Assembly: GCA_039621445.1 (NCBI GenBank)
Contig: CP154956.1
Coordinates: forward strand, 85,122,474-85,186,473
DNA length: 64,000 bases
Reading direction: 5' to 3'
Source of the DNA: Euglena gracilis
Lineage: Eukaryota; Euglenida; Euglenophyceae; Euglenales
Positions 53,301-63,193 of the stretch are shown here, piece by piece. Both the position numbers and the translations under genes were made by a program. How positions within the stretch are numbered: the stretch's first letter is position 1; the number at the start of each line of letters is the position of its first letter. A model generated the notes under the pieces. It was not told the origin of the DNA, did not search any database, and saw only the letters and a list, made by a program, of their open reading frames with translations.

Positions 53301-56300
53301 TTGTTAGCGTTGTTGCTTGCTGGGAAGTGCAAAGGAATGCCTTGTTTCGAGAATGGCACGAAGTGCGGAACCCTTTACCAGGTTTTGGATAGTGCTGAGC
53401 TGTTAATGGGACTTGCACGTAGTGGACGGCCAAAAAATCCTAGCAATGGAAGTATCAGATTATTTATGATGATGTGCCGGGGGGTCGAAATGCTCGTTTT
53501 CGGCTCAAAAACAGGTTTTCCGGGTCCGGGAGGCCAAAAAAACATCGTTTCGGGCAAAAAAAAAGAATATTTTTTCGATTTTTTTCGACTTTTTTGACCT
53601 TTTTTTGACCCAAAGTCAATGGGTTTCGGGCCAAAAATGGGGCGCTGGTGGGTCCAAAAACGTTCATTTTCGGCTCAAAAACAAGTTTTCCGGGTCCGGG
53701 AGGCCAAAAAAATATCGTTTCAGGCAAAAAAAAAAATTCAATTTTTTTTGATTTTTTTGACCAAAAATAGCCCAAAACGGCAAAGTCAAAACAGGCCAGA
53801 ATTGTACAAAGTGGCCAAAATTGGCCGAAAAATGGCCGTAATTCGGGCTAGGCCGGGAGTTGCGGGGAAGTCAAAGTACTGTTAGATAGAGGATTTTAAA
53901 GGCTTCAATTTAGGTCTCCGGACATTTCCTTTGATTCCCCACCATTTTTGAACAGTTTTAGAAAAATTGATTTTTTTTACCCCAAAAAAGGGGCCGAAAA
54001 CAGCCAAGTCGCAAGCCTGCGGTGCTGTTTTGGGCCGTAAATCGGCCATATTTCGGGCTAGGCGGGGAGTTGCGGGGGAATCAAAGTATCGTTTAGATTG
54101 GACATTGTAAGGGCTTCAATTTAGTTAGGTCTCCAGAGATTCTTTTGATTATGCTTCATTTTCGAGATATTTTGGAAACATCGATTTTTTGACCCCGAAA
54201 ACGGCCCAGAATGGCCCCAAAAATGGGCCAAAATGGGCCGAAAAAACGGCCGTAACTCGGGCTGCGCGAAGAGTTGGCGGGAAAGTAAACCATGGTTGGA
54301 TGGGGCATTCCAAGGGCTTCATTTTTGCTTTCCGGGCATTTTCTTTCTTGCTTCATTGTCCAGATATTTTGGAAACCCTGATTTTTTTGGCCCAAAAACG
54401 GTCCAAAAAAAGCACCCCAAAACGGCCGTTTTGGGCCACAAAAGCGCGCCGGAACACGGACCAGGCGTGTCGGCGGCCAAAACGGCAAACGGGGGGTGAT
54501 AGAGGGCCTCCGGGGGCACATTTCGTCAGACCTACATTTCCGGAAATAATGTATTTTTTTCGAGATATTTTCGAAAAATCGATTTTTTGACCGATTTTTG
54601 GACCCCGGCGAAATGGCAGTCGGAAGAGGGGGGGGGGCAATCCTCCTCAGTTTGGACCCCTTCGCCGGTGAATAATAATTGGGCCTGGTGGGGAGTTAGG
54701 GTCAAACACAGGTGATTCGGAAACTAGAAATCCAGTCGCTCGCGGCTGAAAAAAAAATTCCGGAACCGGGCCAGGATCATGGTGATAATCCGCCAGTTCC
54801 CGAGGTGGCCCCGACCCGGGGGAGGGGGGCTGGGGTGGGGGAGGGCGGGGGGGGGGGGGGGGGCCCCCCCCCTTTTCCCGAGGGGTCAGCTTCGCTCTTA
54901 CTCTGAAGAGATAAGAGCTCAGCGCCGCCCCCCTATCTCAACTCATCCCCCTCACCCTCCCCCTACCTGTGTCCCCCTGACCCCCAACCCCCTTACCCAT
55001 AAACCAACTCCAAATTTTTGATGAAGATATTCGAGGTGCAACAACAACAGCGACATATGTGCAACTGTTCACAGCGGTGGGGGGGCACCCACCCCCAAAC
55101 CCCCTAGAGTCTGAAATAATAGACTCTTTTATCTCTGAAACTTCGGGACCCCCCTTTAACCCCCTAACCCCCTTACCACACCCATACGTATTTTTTCACC
55201 CTCTTTAAGCATGTTGAACATTCATTTGATGTTTGGGAAACGAATGATAAGAAATTTGTAAAGTGGGGGGTGGCCGGACTCCCCCCTTGTACCTCGAATT
55301 ATAGGTGTATCTTCGAAAATAAGTGAAATGCTTCCCCATGCTAGAGCAGGGTCCCGAACACCCCCCCTCAGTGCTTCCCACACATCCTGCTGGTGGGTCT
55401 GGTCCACCCAACAAACCAAGGCGGCCGGAATGATTTGAAATCGCCCACCAAAAAGTCAATACGCTTTTGAAACCCACGCCAATGTTGGCTGGTCCCCAAA
55501 TCGAGTCGATTTCCCCTTCTTTTCATCTGTCTATCAAGTCGAAAAATTAAGGTCTGGGTCAGGACAGCGCAACAGTTATTCGCTGGTCTGCCAGGACAGC
55601 GCCGAAAGTGGATGGAAGAAGTTCACAGCAGGAAACAATGAGTGAACAGTTCCGTTCCGCCGCAAGCTGCTTCATGCAATCTGGGTGCCGACCTCTCTGC
55701 CTGCCCCTCTTCCTGCCCCACTTCGCAACAGCGGCACCTGTTGACAAATGGCGTCGCACTGCCCATCCATGTTTCCCTCTCCAGCACAGGGTTGGGGCAA
55801 AATACACCCCCTCCACAGGACAGCGACGCCGGAGATGAGGAGCCGTTGGTGCAGCCACCGAACCGGGCGTCCGACTGCCTGGCACAGCCCAACTGTACGT
55901 CGAGAGTGGTTGGCCAGGATGAGACGCTCTCCGGGCACGTCGTTCTGCGAGGTGGGCGATTAAAACGGATCTAAAAAAACACTCATTTCTCCTTGCAGAC
56001 TATGCCCTCATCTTTCACCCGCTCTTTGATGTTGCAGTTTTGTACGCTCCCGGATGCTAAGTTCAAATTATTATTTTGGAATTGTCGATGGCTGATGCGG
56101 AAGGTTTCCATCAGAGCACCTTTGTCGCGCAGTGTCAAAATGAGCACCGTACTCTGATGGCTGTGGTATGGGGGTCCTGCAATTTTGTATTTCGGTCACC
56201 ATTTGCTGCATTTCTGCCCCGATGGAAACGCTGCTGCACACCGCACCGCCAGGCCGTTCCCACGGCCTGCGTCACGCCTCCTCAAGGCGCACTCCTCCCT

Positions 56301-59300
56301 CCCTCAGGCAACGTGTGGGTCTCCGCCGGCTGCACGCTGACCGTGGCGGCCGGCGCCGTGGTGGAGCTGTCCCCCGGGACCACGCCACTGCTGACCCCCG
56401 ATGTTCAGTGTGCCAAGGAGGGAGGTGGCTGACCGGGTTTTATGACGGAGGAAGTGCTCTAATGCTCTGCAGTTGTGTGCCCCAGACCAACCTCCATGTG
56501 GAGGGCACGTTGCGCCTGCAGGGTGTGTATGCCTGGCACGTGTTGTGTCTGCGTCATAGTTCCTTGGCTGGGAGGCTCGTGATGGGGGAGGTATTTGCCC
56601 CCTCCCAAGCTGAGGACATATTTGGCTTGTTGGAACGGATTGGCATTTTAAATGAAACACTGGAGAACAGGATTTTTGGAGCTTTTTGACAGAGTTTTGA
56701 AATGTGTTCGAATTATTCGAAGATTTTGACAGCGTTCGGAAAATATTTTGACAAGCTTTAATGAAAAAACTGACACAGAGTATTTGAGGGGAAACATATG
56801 GGTAGCCGTCAACGAATGAGTTGTAAAAAGGTGGAGGGGCTGATCTGCAGTGGGGGGGACAGCGCAGGGTGTTAAGTGAGTGTTGTTTATGTGCAGGAGG
56901 GGGTTTGACCTCCCAGGGAAGCCGTTCAAGAGCCCCCTCTCTGGGAAATTCTCACCAGAAAATGTTGATTTGTCAAAATGAAACACACAAACGAAAATTT
57001 GGTTTCAGGTGTCCAATTTTTTTCCCACAGGGACCAACTCCTCCACCACTGCTCATTCATTGCCCTCGGGTGCACATGGTGCACGTGTTGTGTCTGAAGG
57101 GTTTGGTTTGAGGAAGAGAAATTGCCGGCGTCTGCTGAGCGACGGAGATCCCCTTTCTTTTTCAGGAACGGCCCACGACCCCGTCGTTTTCAAGCCAGAG
57201 GTGGTGCCCGGGACGTAAACAGTCCCCACTGCCATTTTTTTTTAAAAAAATGAATCGGCCGGAATTCATTCACGCGATGTGCGATCCCTCAAAGGCAATG
57301 GGGTTTGGCAATGGCCCCAGCCCTGGGGGTCCATCTCCCTCTTCGGTGCCACGACGGTTGCATTCCGCCATGCACTGTCCACGCACCCACTCATGAACAT
57401 TTTTTTCCTCCAGAGTCACATTTACCTGAAAGTCAATCAACAGCATGCCAAAGGTTGCAAAGCTAGTTCAATGTGAATTTGGGTCTTAGTTTGGGCGAGT
57501 GTTCGTGGTTGGGTGTGTGGGGTGTGTGGGTAGGTGACTAAATCGTGCAAGGCAATAATAAGGTACGGTTTTAAGTGTGGTTTCATACAAATGTGGCAGG
57601 GCAAGGGGGGGAACATAAATGCGTTTTTTTTTGCATTTTTTTGTGTTTTATTTCCCGGCGATTTTTTGGAGTTCCCCCAGCCCGCTCGCTATTTTCCCTC
57701 CCCCCTCCCACTGGGGGCGTGGCTGTGTTCCAGGGAGGGGGGGCGCCGCTGCCCCCGGTGGGCCGGGAGGCCGGGACCGACGTGCCCCAACAGGCCCTTC
57801 TGCTGTGGTGGCTGCCCTCTTGCGTGGTCCAGACCTCCCTCCCCCCCCCGCGGCCAATCTTTGAGAGGGGCCTGGCTGCAACCCCAAGGCCACGGGGATG
57901 CTGCTGCTGAAGGGCCGTGATTTCGTGTTCGAGGATTGTGTCGTGCAGGACAGTGCCTCGGGTGGCATCATAGGTGTGTTGCCGATGCGTGCAGTTTGCG
58001 TGTTTTCAAAAATGGGTTCTTAATTCGTGCTGCCTTGTTTGTGTAGTGTTTCTCATAGAAAGGTGCATATGTATTGACTTGTATCATTTTTTAACAGGAG
58101 CATGCTGACTCGGGAAAAAAAATTGACCCCGGGAAAAAAGAGAGACAAATTTAAAAGATGATAAAGAAATCAAAGCCCAAAAACTAAGAAAAATGACCAC
58201 ATTGCACGTCCCTGTCAACGTTACTGTCAATTGGGCTCTTTTCTGCTTGTGTTGTCCAGGCAAGGGTAGTACAGTGAACAGACCTCCTTGGGTCAGTTGT
58301 GATGGATCTTTCATACACCATATGGATGTTTCCAAAAATTCAATAAACACAAAATTTATTTAACATTCATTGGGGCGATGTGTTGGGGGTGATGAAAATT
58401 TTTGGGACAGGCAGGTAAGATTCTCCACGGCACAGATGCATGGTGCGGCAACCGTTGTGAAATCTGGTGTCGACTCCGTTGAGCCGCCGTCGCCCCCCCC
58501 CCCCCAGTGCTCGAGGGCAACCTGACAGTCCGGCGGTGCCGGTTCCTCAACAACGCCGCCTCGGCCCTCTTGCACACAGCGGCCGGGGACGTCACCGTCT
58601 CGGCCTCGGAGTTCCATCGCAACGGGCCTTTTGCGGTCACTATCCTCCGCGCTGCTTACGCCCTGGTGGGCAACACGTGGACCGGAAACAAGGGCGTCGT
58701 GTGCGTGCGGGACCAGGTGCATGTTCGTGCCGAATCAGCGTGACAAATATCCAGGCCCAAAAATGTAATTTTGAATTTTCGATCTCTTTTCTTGCCTGCC
58801 ATTCATGTGTGAAATTGGCACTTTTGAGACAGCTTTTCTCACAGTCCGGATCAAAAACATTCATAACCCGAAGGATAAAAAAGATTCATACCCCCCCTCA
58901 ATTTTTTTTACTGAATGATCATTTTTGGGTGTCCTTCCTCAGATTTATTACCAATGGCACCCAAGTGCAAGCAAGAGGCACAAATGAAGAGGTTTGAGGA
59001 CGCCAAGAGGCGTGAGCTCATCCTCAACCTAAGAGCCATTGGCAAAACGTACGGTGAGATCGGGGCCAAGGTACAGGAGGTGTTTGGTGTGAAGCCATCC
59101 AAGGCAACCATCCAATCCGTCACAAAAAGTTCAAGGGTCGGCCAGATACCACCAACAAGGGTGGCCCTGGGCGCAAGAGCCGTATGGGAGCTCAGTGTGC
59201 ACATTTTTGTCATAATTTAGGTCATTCACATCATTTTATAGTTACAAAAGGAGGTTGGTACGGCTGGCAATGAAGCACCCATTCTGGGGTTGTCAGAAGC

Positions 59301-62300
59301 TGGTGAAAGTCTTACACAAGGAGACCCTTGATGCCCTACGTGCCCGGCCAAGTGGGGCTGTAATTCAGGTATTCCTTGTTCATTATAACCTTGTGTTACT
59401 AAAACATCATTTTGATCCCATACAAACCAAGCAAGTGTATTGTGAACAGGTTGTTCACCAAGATGGGTCTGGTCTCAAGGACAGTGGTGTTCAAGCCGAT
59501 GTTGACCAAGGCACACCGCCGTCGTCGGTTTGCATTTGCCAAGGCCCACCGCAACTGGTCTGTGGCCCAGTGGTCCAAGGTAATATTTTCTGACGAGAAG
59601 ATCTTCCGTGTGGTTCCCGGTGGCAATGTACGAAGATGGATACCAAAACCTGCCCAGAAGTTCGAGGCACGGTATGCACTTTCGTACAGTGTATCAGTTT
59701 GTTCCAATGTGCGCCCACAGGTACAGCCTGCCAGCGGTCTCACGGCCGCAGGGGGTGATGGTGTGGGCGGCCATCAACGGGCGAGGTGACCTTGTACTCA
59801 AGCGGTGCCCCCCGAAGGTCAAATCCTCCGACTACCAGGACATCCTCCAATCCGCCCTGAGGTTCCATCAAACCACGGTATGAATTTTGGGCCAACCAAC
59901 ACCATACCACGTCACTGTCTTGCCACAGGCACTCGGGTGCCCGGTTTCAGCAAGGCGGTGCTGCGGTCCACACCTCAAGGGGGACCAAGGATGGATATTG
60001 ATATTGGTTTTGGGGGGGTCCCAATGAATTTGGATAGATTGACACCCCAATATCGCCGATAAAAGTCGATAAATCTGATATGCTCATTTTGTGCCCCGAT
60101 ATCCTCATTTTTTTTTGATTTGAAAATCCAAAAATTGCCCAAAAAAACAACAAAAAATTACGTCCCCCCCCCCCCCAATAAAGCCGATATTTCACGATAT
60201 TTTTTCGGGGCCCGATAAATTCGAGATTCTCGATAAGCCCGATATGGGCCGATATCCAATATCCATCCTTGGGGCGACGAAGGCGTGGATCCGGTCGAAG
60301 GGCATCCAGCAGTTCAACCAGGGCCTGCCAACTCTCCTGACATGAACCCAATTGAGCATGTCTGGCCGTTGGTCAGCAGGCAGTTGATTGGACGTGTGTT
60401 TTCCAGCCGCGATGCCCTTTGGACTGCCTTACAACAGGCATTTGCCAATGTCAGCCCCGCTCGGATCATCAAGCTGTATGATAGCATGCCCCGCCGCCTT
60501 GCCGCCTTGTACCAGGCACGAGGTGGCCACACCAGGTACTAAACTGTCCAATACACGCAGCAAGCATGGTCATGATTGGCCATTGGGATTATACAACAGT
60601 GTTGTAAAAGGATTCCCATAGTCCAGTGCATGTGTGCCACCGTACCACCGGACGCCAAGGTCACCCTTCTCTCCTGGGGGGGAACAGGGGTATGAATGTT
60701 TTTGATCCGGACTGTAAAAAAAATTACATAGCTTTGCTTTTTCCTATAAAAAAAATCTCCTGATTTATCACACCATGCCCACTATGATTTTTGGCTTCCC
60801 ACGTGATTTGCATGTCATTTTTTGTTCTCATATCTTTCAATATTCCATCCTCTAGGGGGGTTATTTGTCGAACTTTGTCAGTAAGAGTGGTATGAGTGGG
60901 GGGATATTATATGCATTTTTTTGAAGTTTCCAAGGTTACCTTGGGTTTTTTGCCGTTGCATTCCAGAAGGTTTGGGGCAGCTTTCCAGAACCACCTGGTG
61001 AATGGAACTTTATAACTCTTTGCCATGCCCCTCAGTTGTGGAACACCCCCAGCATTTTTTTTATTATTTTCTTTCCCCTCATTGACCACACCCACACCCA
61101 CCCACCCACCCACCCATCCACCCACCCATCCAACACACACATACACACAGCCGCACACACCATTCACACACTGGCACATAAATGCACACACACATGCGCG
61201 CGCACACACACCACAGCACCCACACACGCCCACAACCACACCCACACCCACACACATTGCGCACACGCGTGCGCACCCACCCACCCACCCACCCACTCAC
61301 ACACACACACACACATGCACCACACACGACGTTTTCGTTGCAGCCAGCCCCGCGTGGCTCCAGACTTCTTCGGGCTCCGTCGCAGCTCCGGGAGGGGCGG
61401 GCCGCGGCGTCCGTGCCGGGGCCAGAGCCGGAGGCGCTGTTCGAGGACAACGTGGTGCGGGACAACGCCTTGGGCCCCGCAGCGGCGTGCTGGGCGGAGT
61501 ACGGGCCCGACCTGCCTGCCCCTCTGCTGCGCTGCCCCACGGGGTGTCTGGCCCCGGCATGGGGCTCGTGAGAAACGGTTCCTCATCAGTGTTGTGACGG
61601 CTGGTGCGCTCCAAAAAGGTCAATTTTTTGCATTTTTTTTTGCCAAATAATTTGCCGCAGAAATGCCAAAATGGCATTTTTGGCCGTTTTGGGGGACATT
61701 TTTTTTAATTTCTTCCACCCAACCCTCGCGCCGGGCCAAGAATCGATCATCCGGACCAGGGGTTTTCTTAAGCCGGAGGGTACCCTACCCCCGGGGGTAC
61801 GGGGGGGAGGGTCCAGCCAGCCACCAGCTCAAATCCAGCCAGCAGCCCAAATTCGGGCTGGGAGCCCCCCCGGGGGTCGAGTGAAATAAAGTCGGTTCCA
61901 GCCCGGCCGGAGGCCGGGCCAGCCGGCCGAAGGCCGGGCTAGCCGGCCGCAGGCCGGCCAGCAAACTGGGCTGCCCAGCTCACCTATCCATGCATTTTTT
62001 CCCCTCATCACAGCTTCTCAATCACAGCCGGAGGCTGAACCCCCCCCCCCCCGGGGGGTGCTTAAGAAAACCCCTGATCCGGACCGCGCCACTGTTTAGG
62101 TGGGAGGGGTACCCCCATCCTGGATCTGGGGGGTGGGGTCCAACCCCTCCATATGCCCTTCCTGATATTGAATCGCCCTCAAGCCCTCCCTTTGCGGCGA
62201 GGTGAGTCTCGTTCTCTGGTTGTGAGGCCAGAGGGGTGTCGCCACTGCTCATGGATTTTTCAACCCAAGCGGTCGTCGTTCGCAGTATGCTTTGTGAGGC

Positions 62301-63193
62301 CACATCGGGATTGGGTCAGCGATACAGCTTGAGAAATTCCGCGTGCGAAAGAAACAGAGCAATTTCGCCACTCAGTTCATTTCCTGCAGCTTGGCAGAGG
62401 TATCTCGGGTTGATAAAAAGATAGAGAGAAAAGAAAACGAAACATGCCATGCTTTTGGCAAAGTTGGTTGAAACCCAGTTTGTCCAATGTGAATAATGTT
62501 TTGCGAATAAACGGTTCGCATTGTAAGGAAGTCACAACCTCGCAATTGTTTTTGACATATTTCTGAGATACCCAAACAGACCCAAACAGACCCAAACCGT
62601 ATTATTTAACTTCGGCTTTCATCATAATGGTTTCCAAAACGCGAAGCGGAGTTGATGGTCTGATTTTTTGGTATATTTCTCAAATGTCGGCCCAGTCCAA
62701 AAGCCAAGTGTCCATTGCAGAAGGGTGCGAGAGAGATTTGGGGGCAGCTCATCCATTCCGACAGATAATTCCATCATCGGCAACCGCTGCGACTCTGCGC
62801 AGATTCGCAGCATTCAGGGGTTGAAATGCATCAATTCACCTTCGTCCATTTTGGCAGCTACAGGTTTTGAACGTAGTGAGTAACACACCATATTTTTGCA
62901 TCCGACCAGAAATGGAAGACGCTGTCAGAGTCAGAAAATGAGTAACAAAAATCGAAAAAATACAGCGGTATAATATAGTGTTATTAATGTGAAAACAAAA
63001 TATAAAAGAAACAGTATAATAATAAGTTATGAACGTATTAAAACAGTCATCCCCTGGTGGGGAAGTGGCGTTGTTCCTGCTGGTGGCCAACAACGTTGTC
63101 GACTTCGTGAACAACCAGGTGGTGAAGAATTACGGCACGCTGACCGTGCAGCGCCGGGAAACGAAGGTGGAGTCCTGGGAGCACGAGCCACAG
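43388..63193 (+). CDS. Secreted right-handed beta-helix protein (bark-beetle-like), multi-exon gene, 3' end outside window
   Basis: Predicted extracellular protein built of parallel beta-helix turns. Recognised exons: 43388-43433, 43487-43566, 44489-44614, 48651-48790, 48914-49218, 49528-49725, 50883-51094, 51822-51894, about 52501-52616, about 52896-52952, 55819-55951, 56308-56407, 56473-56522, 57166-57200, 57321-57356, 57414-57453, about 57866-57973, 58508-58716, 61344-61543, 63047-63193. Typical phrases: VEVEAGVTLTFTREGKIWVD, VDARLNWWG, GCTLTVAAGAVVELSPGTT and many CxF.nN/N.f..N turns. Nearly all junction phases agree; between 61543 and 63047 one exon seems missing. About 800 codons so far. 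The capping VE.GVTL...G...V.GTL unit and NWWG occur in animal bark beetle/Anakonda proteins of cell junctions; that homology is from memory and the function in this organism is unknown. Confidence 0.75.
44489..44614 (+). CDS. Beta-helix gene, first VEAGVTL exon
   Basis: Acceptor tctcccacag, donor gtttgc. It reads TAVEVEAGVTLTFTREGKI then WVDGTLILHGSPKQSIAI. This is the opening turn (V.AGVTL.....I.V.GTL...G.P...I.F) seen at the start of each beta-helix domain in bark-beetle-like proteins. Phase 0 at both ends. Confidence 0.8.
45364..47380. repeat. Twelve dispersed copies of GCGG-N4-CCGC
   Basis: Starts at 45364, 45456, 45491, 45671, 45703, 45730, 45905, 47065, 47103, 47132, 47189 and 47369. 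Cores: taaa, ttta, aaac, ttat, gttt, aaac, aaac, taat, ttat, atta, ttat, aata. Arms are invariant, cores are always A/T-rich, spacing is irregular (26 to about 1150 nt). I found no exact copy elsewhere in the window by eye. All lie in one intron of the beta-helix gene. Confidence 0.88.
47563..47818. mobile_element. Short hAT-type element, 7/8 duplication
   Basis: Begins CAGGGGTTTTTTTAGTC and ends CTTAAAATAAACCACTG. Flanks TTTCCATC (47555-47562) and CTTCCATC (47819-47826). The interior has a GGCGCC-AAA-GGCGCC hairpin and agtgctatttttagcacttt, shared with 8842-9074. 256 bp. Confidence 0.78.
48257..48295. repeat. GT microsatellite
   Basis: Short (GT)n tract with interruptions. Confidence 0.9.
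48651..49218 (+). CDS. Beta-helix gene, GC-rich exon pair
   Basis: 48651-48790 (PCRGLLQGVALQGAGRLVAE) ends at the strong donor gtgagg; 48914-49218 continues in phase 0 with AGLRLVNVTLVGVGLEARG, AEVKVVAAKFVG and ALVVERSVFEGCRGHAIDA. The L.(V/I)...F.G......G alternation marks beta-helix rungs. The second exon is extremely GC-rich, up to runs of GGCG, unlike exons 44489 or 49528. Confidence 0.65.
49528..51894 (+). CDS. Beta-helix gene, rung exons
   Basis: 49528-49725 FSGTLSIEGCLITDSRRYA, IAVQAEGSSHIEGNHFRANS; 50883-51094 NVLYIHRCEVDVAENTVAD and VTLVNNVLVNNSGFAYIINV; 51822-51894 SLSRVKLRHNLFSNANPKS, EPLL. Junction phases 2, 2 and 1 all match. Inserted loops (PEPPETSTGASHSAPRPRS) interrupt the rungs. 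Donors gtgttg, gtgtgc, gtagga. Confidence 0.75.
50277..50328. repeat. GT then TA microsatellite
   Basis: (GT)n about 30 bp passing directly into (TA)n about 18 bp. Confidence 0.92.
51500..51676. repeat. CACG then GTAT microsatellite
   Basis: (AC)n/(GCAC)n passing into (GTAT)n of about 135 bp; accounts for the Met-Tyr-Val-Cys frames on + and the Ile-His-Thr-Tyr frames on -. Confidence 0.95.
52156..52433. mobile_element. Short inverted-repeat element, family F copy 2
   Basis: Homologous to 7533-7841 along its length: ctttgaggaccgccct, gtcaaaaaatcacacttttt, gatgttttgggtggacgatgg, cattgtgtgtgctggga, ttggaccgccctg. No convincing target duplication at the ends I chose, so the left boundary may be elsewhere. 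It lies directly upstream of the NWWG exon. Confidence 0.65.
52501..52952 (+). CDS. Beta-helix gene, NWWG exon split by a transposon-derived intron
   Basis: Left part NVDVANEALEAVVDARLNWW, then GCATLSCVRQRVLDF; right part RYGVVAFQPFLTSLDGTSE. NWWG followed by RV.DF and V.F.PFL is the standard end of a beta-helix domain in this family. Between them lies the element 52625-52887. Removing the element and one target copy gives DFTEGGERYGVVAF in frame, so the two parts were once one exon. Exact splice sites are uncertain: 52664/52895 and 52634/52880 both keep frame. Confidence 0.7.
52625..52887. mobile_element. hAT-type element forming an intron in the beta-helix gene
   Basis: Left end CAGGCTTTTGTTTTTGAC, right end GTCTTAAAAAGAAGCCTG. 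Flanks GTGGGGAG (52617-52624) and GCAGGGAG (52888-52895) agree at 6 of 8. The interior is C/G-run cassette as in the other elements. The coding frame on the two sides joins perfectly if the element plus one flank is removed. 263 bp. Confidence 0.72.
53480..53730 (-). repeat. Dispersed repeat family B, inverted tandem pair
   Basis: Two copies about 177 bp apart of cgttttcggctcaaaaacag-type text followed by ttttccgggtccgggaggcc. Inverse of 37079-37300 and 29780-29985. Confidence 0.8.
53833..54390 (+). repeat. Tandem repeat, about 207-bp unit, three copies
   Basis: Copies start near 53833, 54043 and 54247 at ggccgta(a/t)(a/t)tcgggct, each followed by gggagttg(c/g)(g/c)ggg, tcaaagta or aagtaaac, gggcttcaattt and tcttttgatt or ttctttctt. 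They diverge by roughly a quarter. Confidence 0.8.
54390..54800 (-). repeat. Dispersed repeat family A, inverted copy
   Basis: Reverse complement of 29140-29580: aaaacggccgttttgggcca, gcgcgccggaacacgg, cgtgtcggcggccaaaacgg, tgatagagggcctccggggg, gaaactagaaatccagtcgc, aggatcatggtgataatcc. Confidence 0.82.
55819..57973 (+). CDS. Beta-helix gene, second domain start: small exons
   Basis: 55819-55951 ends SRVVGQDETLSGHVVLRG; 56308-56407 NVWVSAGCTLTVAAGAVV, ELSPGTTPLLTPDV; 56473-56522 CVPQTNLHVEGTLRLQG; 57166-57200 TAHDPVVFKPE; 57321-57356 PWGSISLFGATT; 57414-57453 SHIYLKVNQQHAK; 57866-57973 GMLLLKGRDFVFEDCVVQDS. Together they rebuild a second V.AG.TL..GA.V..........L.V.GTL...G..H.PV.F......WG.I unit. 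Phases fit at each junction; the start of the 57866 exon is the least sure. Confidence 0.7.
58508..58716 (+). CDS. Beta-helix gene, rung exon
   Basis: Acceptor ccccccag. It reads LEGNLTVRRCRFLNNAASAL, GDVTVSASEFHRNGPFAVTI and VGNTWTGNKGVVCVRDQ: three or four consecutive rungs with the asparagine-ladder pattern F..N....G/A..I. Donor gtgcat, phase 0. Confidence 0.8.
58954..60542 (+). pseudogene. Tc1/mariner-superfamily transposase, DD34E type, inactive
   Basis: From ATG at 58954: helix-turn-helix region (RELILNLRAIGKTYGEIGAK), a GRP-like linker in a shifted frame, RLVRLAMKHPFWGCQKLVKV, then HRRRRFAFAKAHRNWSVAQW and VIFSDEKIFRV with the first catalytic Asp (codon 59592). Next comes GVMVWAAINGRGDLVLKRC, then QGGAAVHTSR where the family has QD(N/G)A..H: the second catalytic Asp is Gly (codon 59954). 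After the nested element, ATKAWIRSKGIQQFNQ, a frameshift near 60325, then SPDMNPIEHVWPLVSR with the catalytic Glu (60354), and TAA at 60540. Intron-like gaps with gt..ag ends interrupt it at about 59370-59435, 59672-59720 and 59880-59953. It cannot encode an active enzyme. Confidence 0.85.
59985..60272. mobile_element. Nested inverted-repeat element inside the Tc1-like transposase
   Basis: Ends CCAAGGATGGATATTG and CAATATCCATCCTTGG are exact inverted repeats of 16 bp, extending imperfectly inward. The interior is rich in cgataa/ccgata words (cccgatat, agccgatattt, cgataagcccgat). It splits the transposase between its second catalytic position and the SPDMNPIE block. 288 bp, non-coding. Confidence 0.8.
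61085..61320. repeat. ACCC / CA microsatellite
   Basis: (CACC)n followed by degenerate (CA)n over about 235 bp, immediately upstream of the acceptor of the 61344 exon. Confidence 0.92.
61344..61543 (+). CDS. Beta-helix gene, rung exon
   Basis: Acceptor ttttcgttgcag. EPEALFEDNVVRDNALGPAA continues the rung pattern; CWAEYGPDLPAPLLRCPTG follows. Without the gtgtct donor the frame reaches a TGA at 61569, which would end the protein here; the beta-helix text at 63047 argues for splicing. Confidence 0.65.
61757..62076. mobile_element. hAT-type element, perfect 8-bp duplication
   Basis: Ends CAGGGGTTTTCTTAAG and CTTAAGAAAACCCCTG are exact 16-bp inverted repeats. The octamer ATCCGGAC flanks it at 61749-61756 and 62077-62084. 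The interior is nearly the same as 14365-14590. 320 bp, no coding capacity. Best-defined member of its family here. Confidence 0.92.
62085..63046. other. Intron stretch, missing exon expected
   Basis: Between the element at 61757 and the exon at 63047. A small acceptor-bounded frame at 62288-62320 (MLCEATSGL) has the start phase the preceding exon needs, but shows no beta-helix pattern. No other exon seen. Confidence 0.3.
63047..63193 (+). CDS. Beta-helix gene, last exon in window
   Basis: Acceptor ttaaaacag, donor gtgtgt. GEVALFLLVANNVVDFVNNQ, VVKNYGTLTVQRRETKVES: clear beta-helix rungs. The gene continues beyond the window. The preceding phase does not match 61543, so at least one exon between them is missing. 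Confidence 0.7.

Larger units (their letters stand above)
58842..60714 (+). mobile_element. Tc1-like transposon, degenerate
   Basis: Terminal inverted repeats of about 28 bp: CAGTCCGGATCAAAAACATT at the left and its complement ending GATCCGGACTG at 60714. The right flank is TA and the left is CA, i.e. a TA target duplication with one change. 1873 bp. It carries a broken DD34E-type transposase and a nested inverted-repeat element, and sits in the beta-helix intron between 58716 and 61344. Confidence 0.88.
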
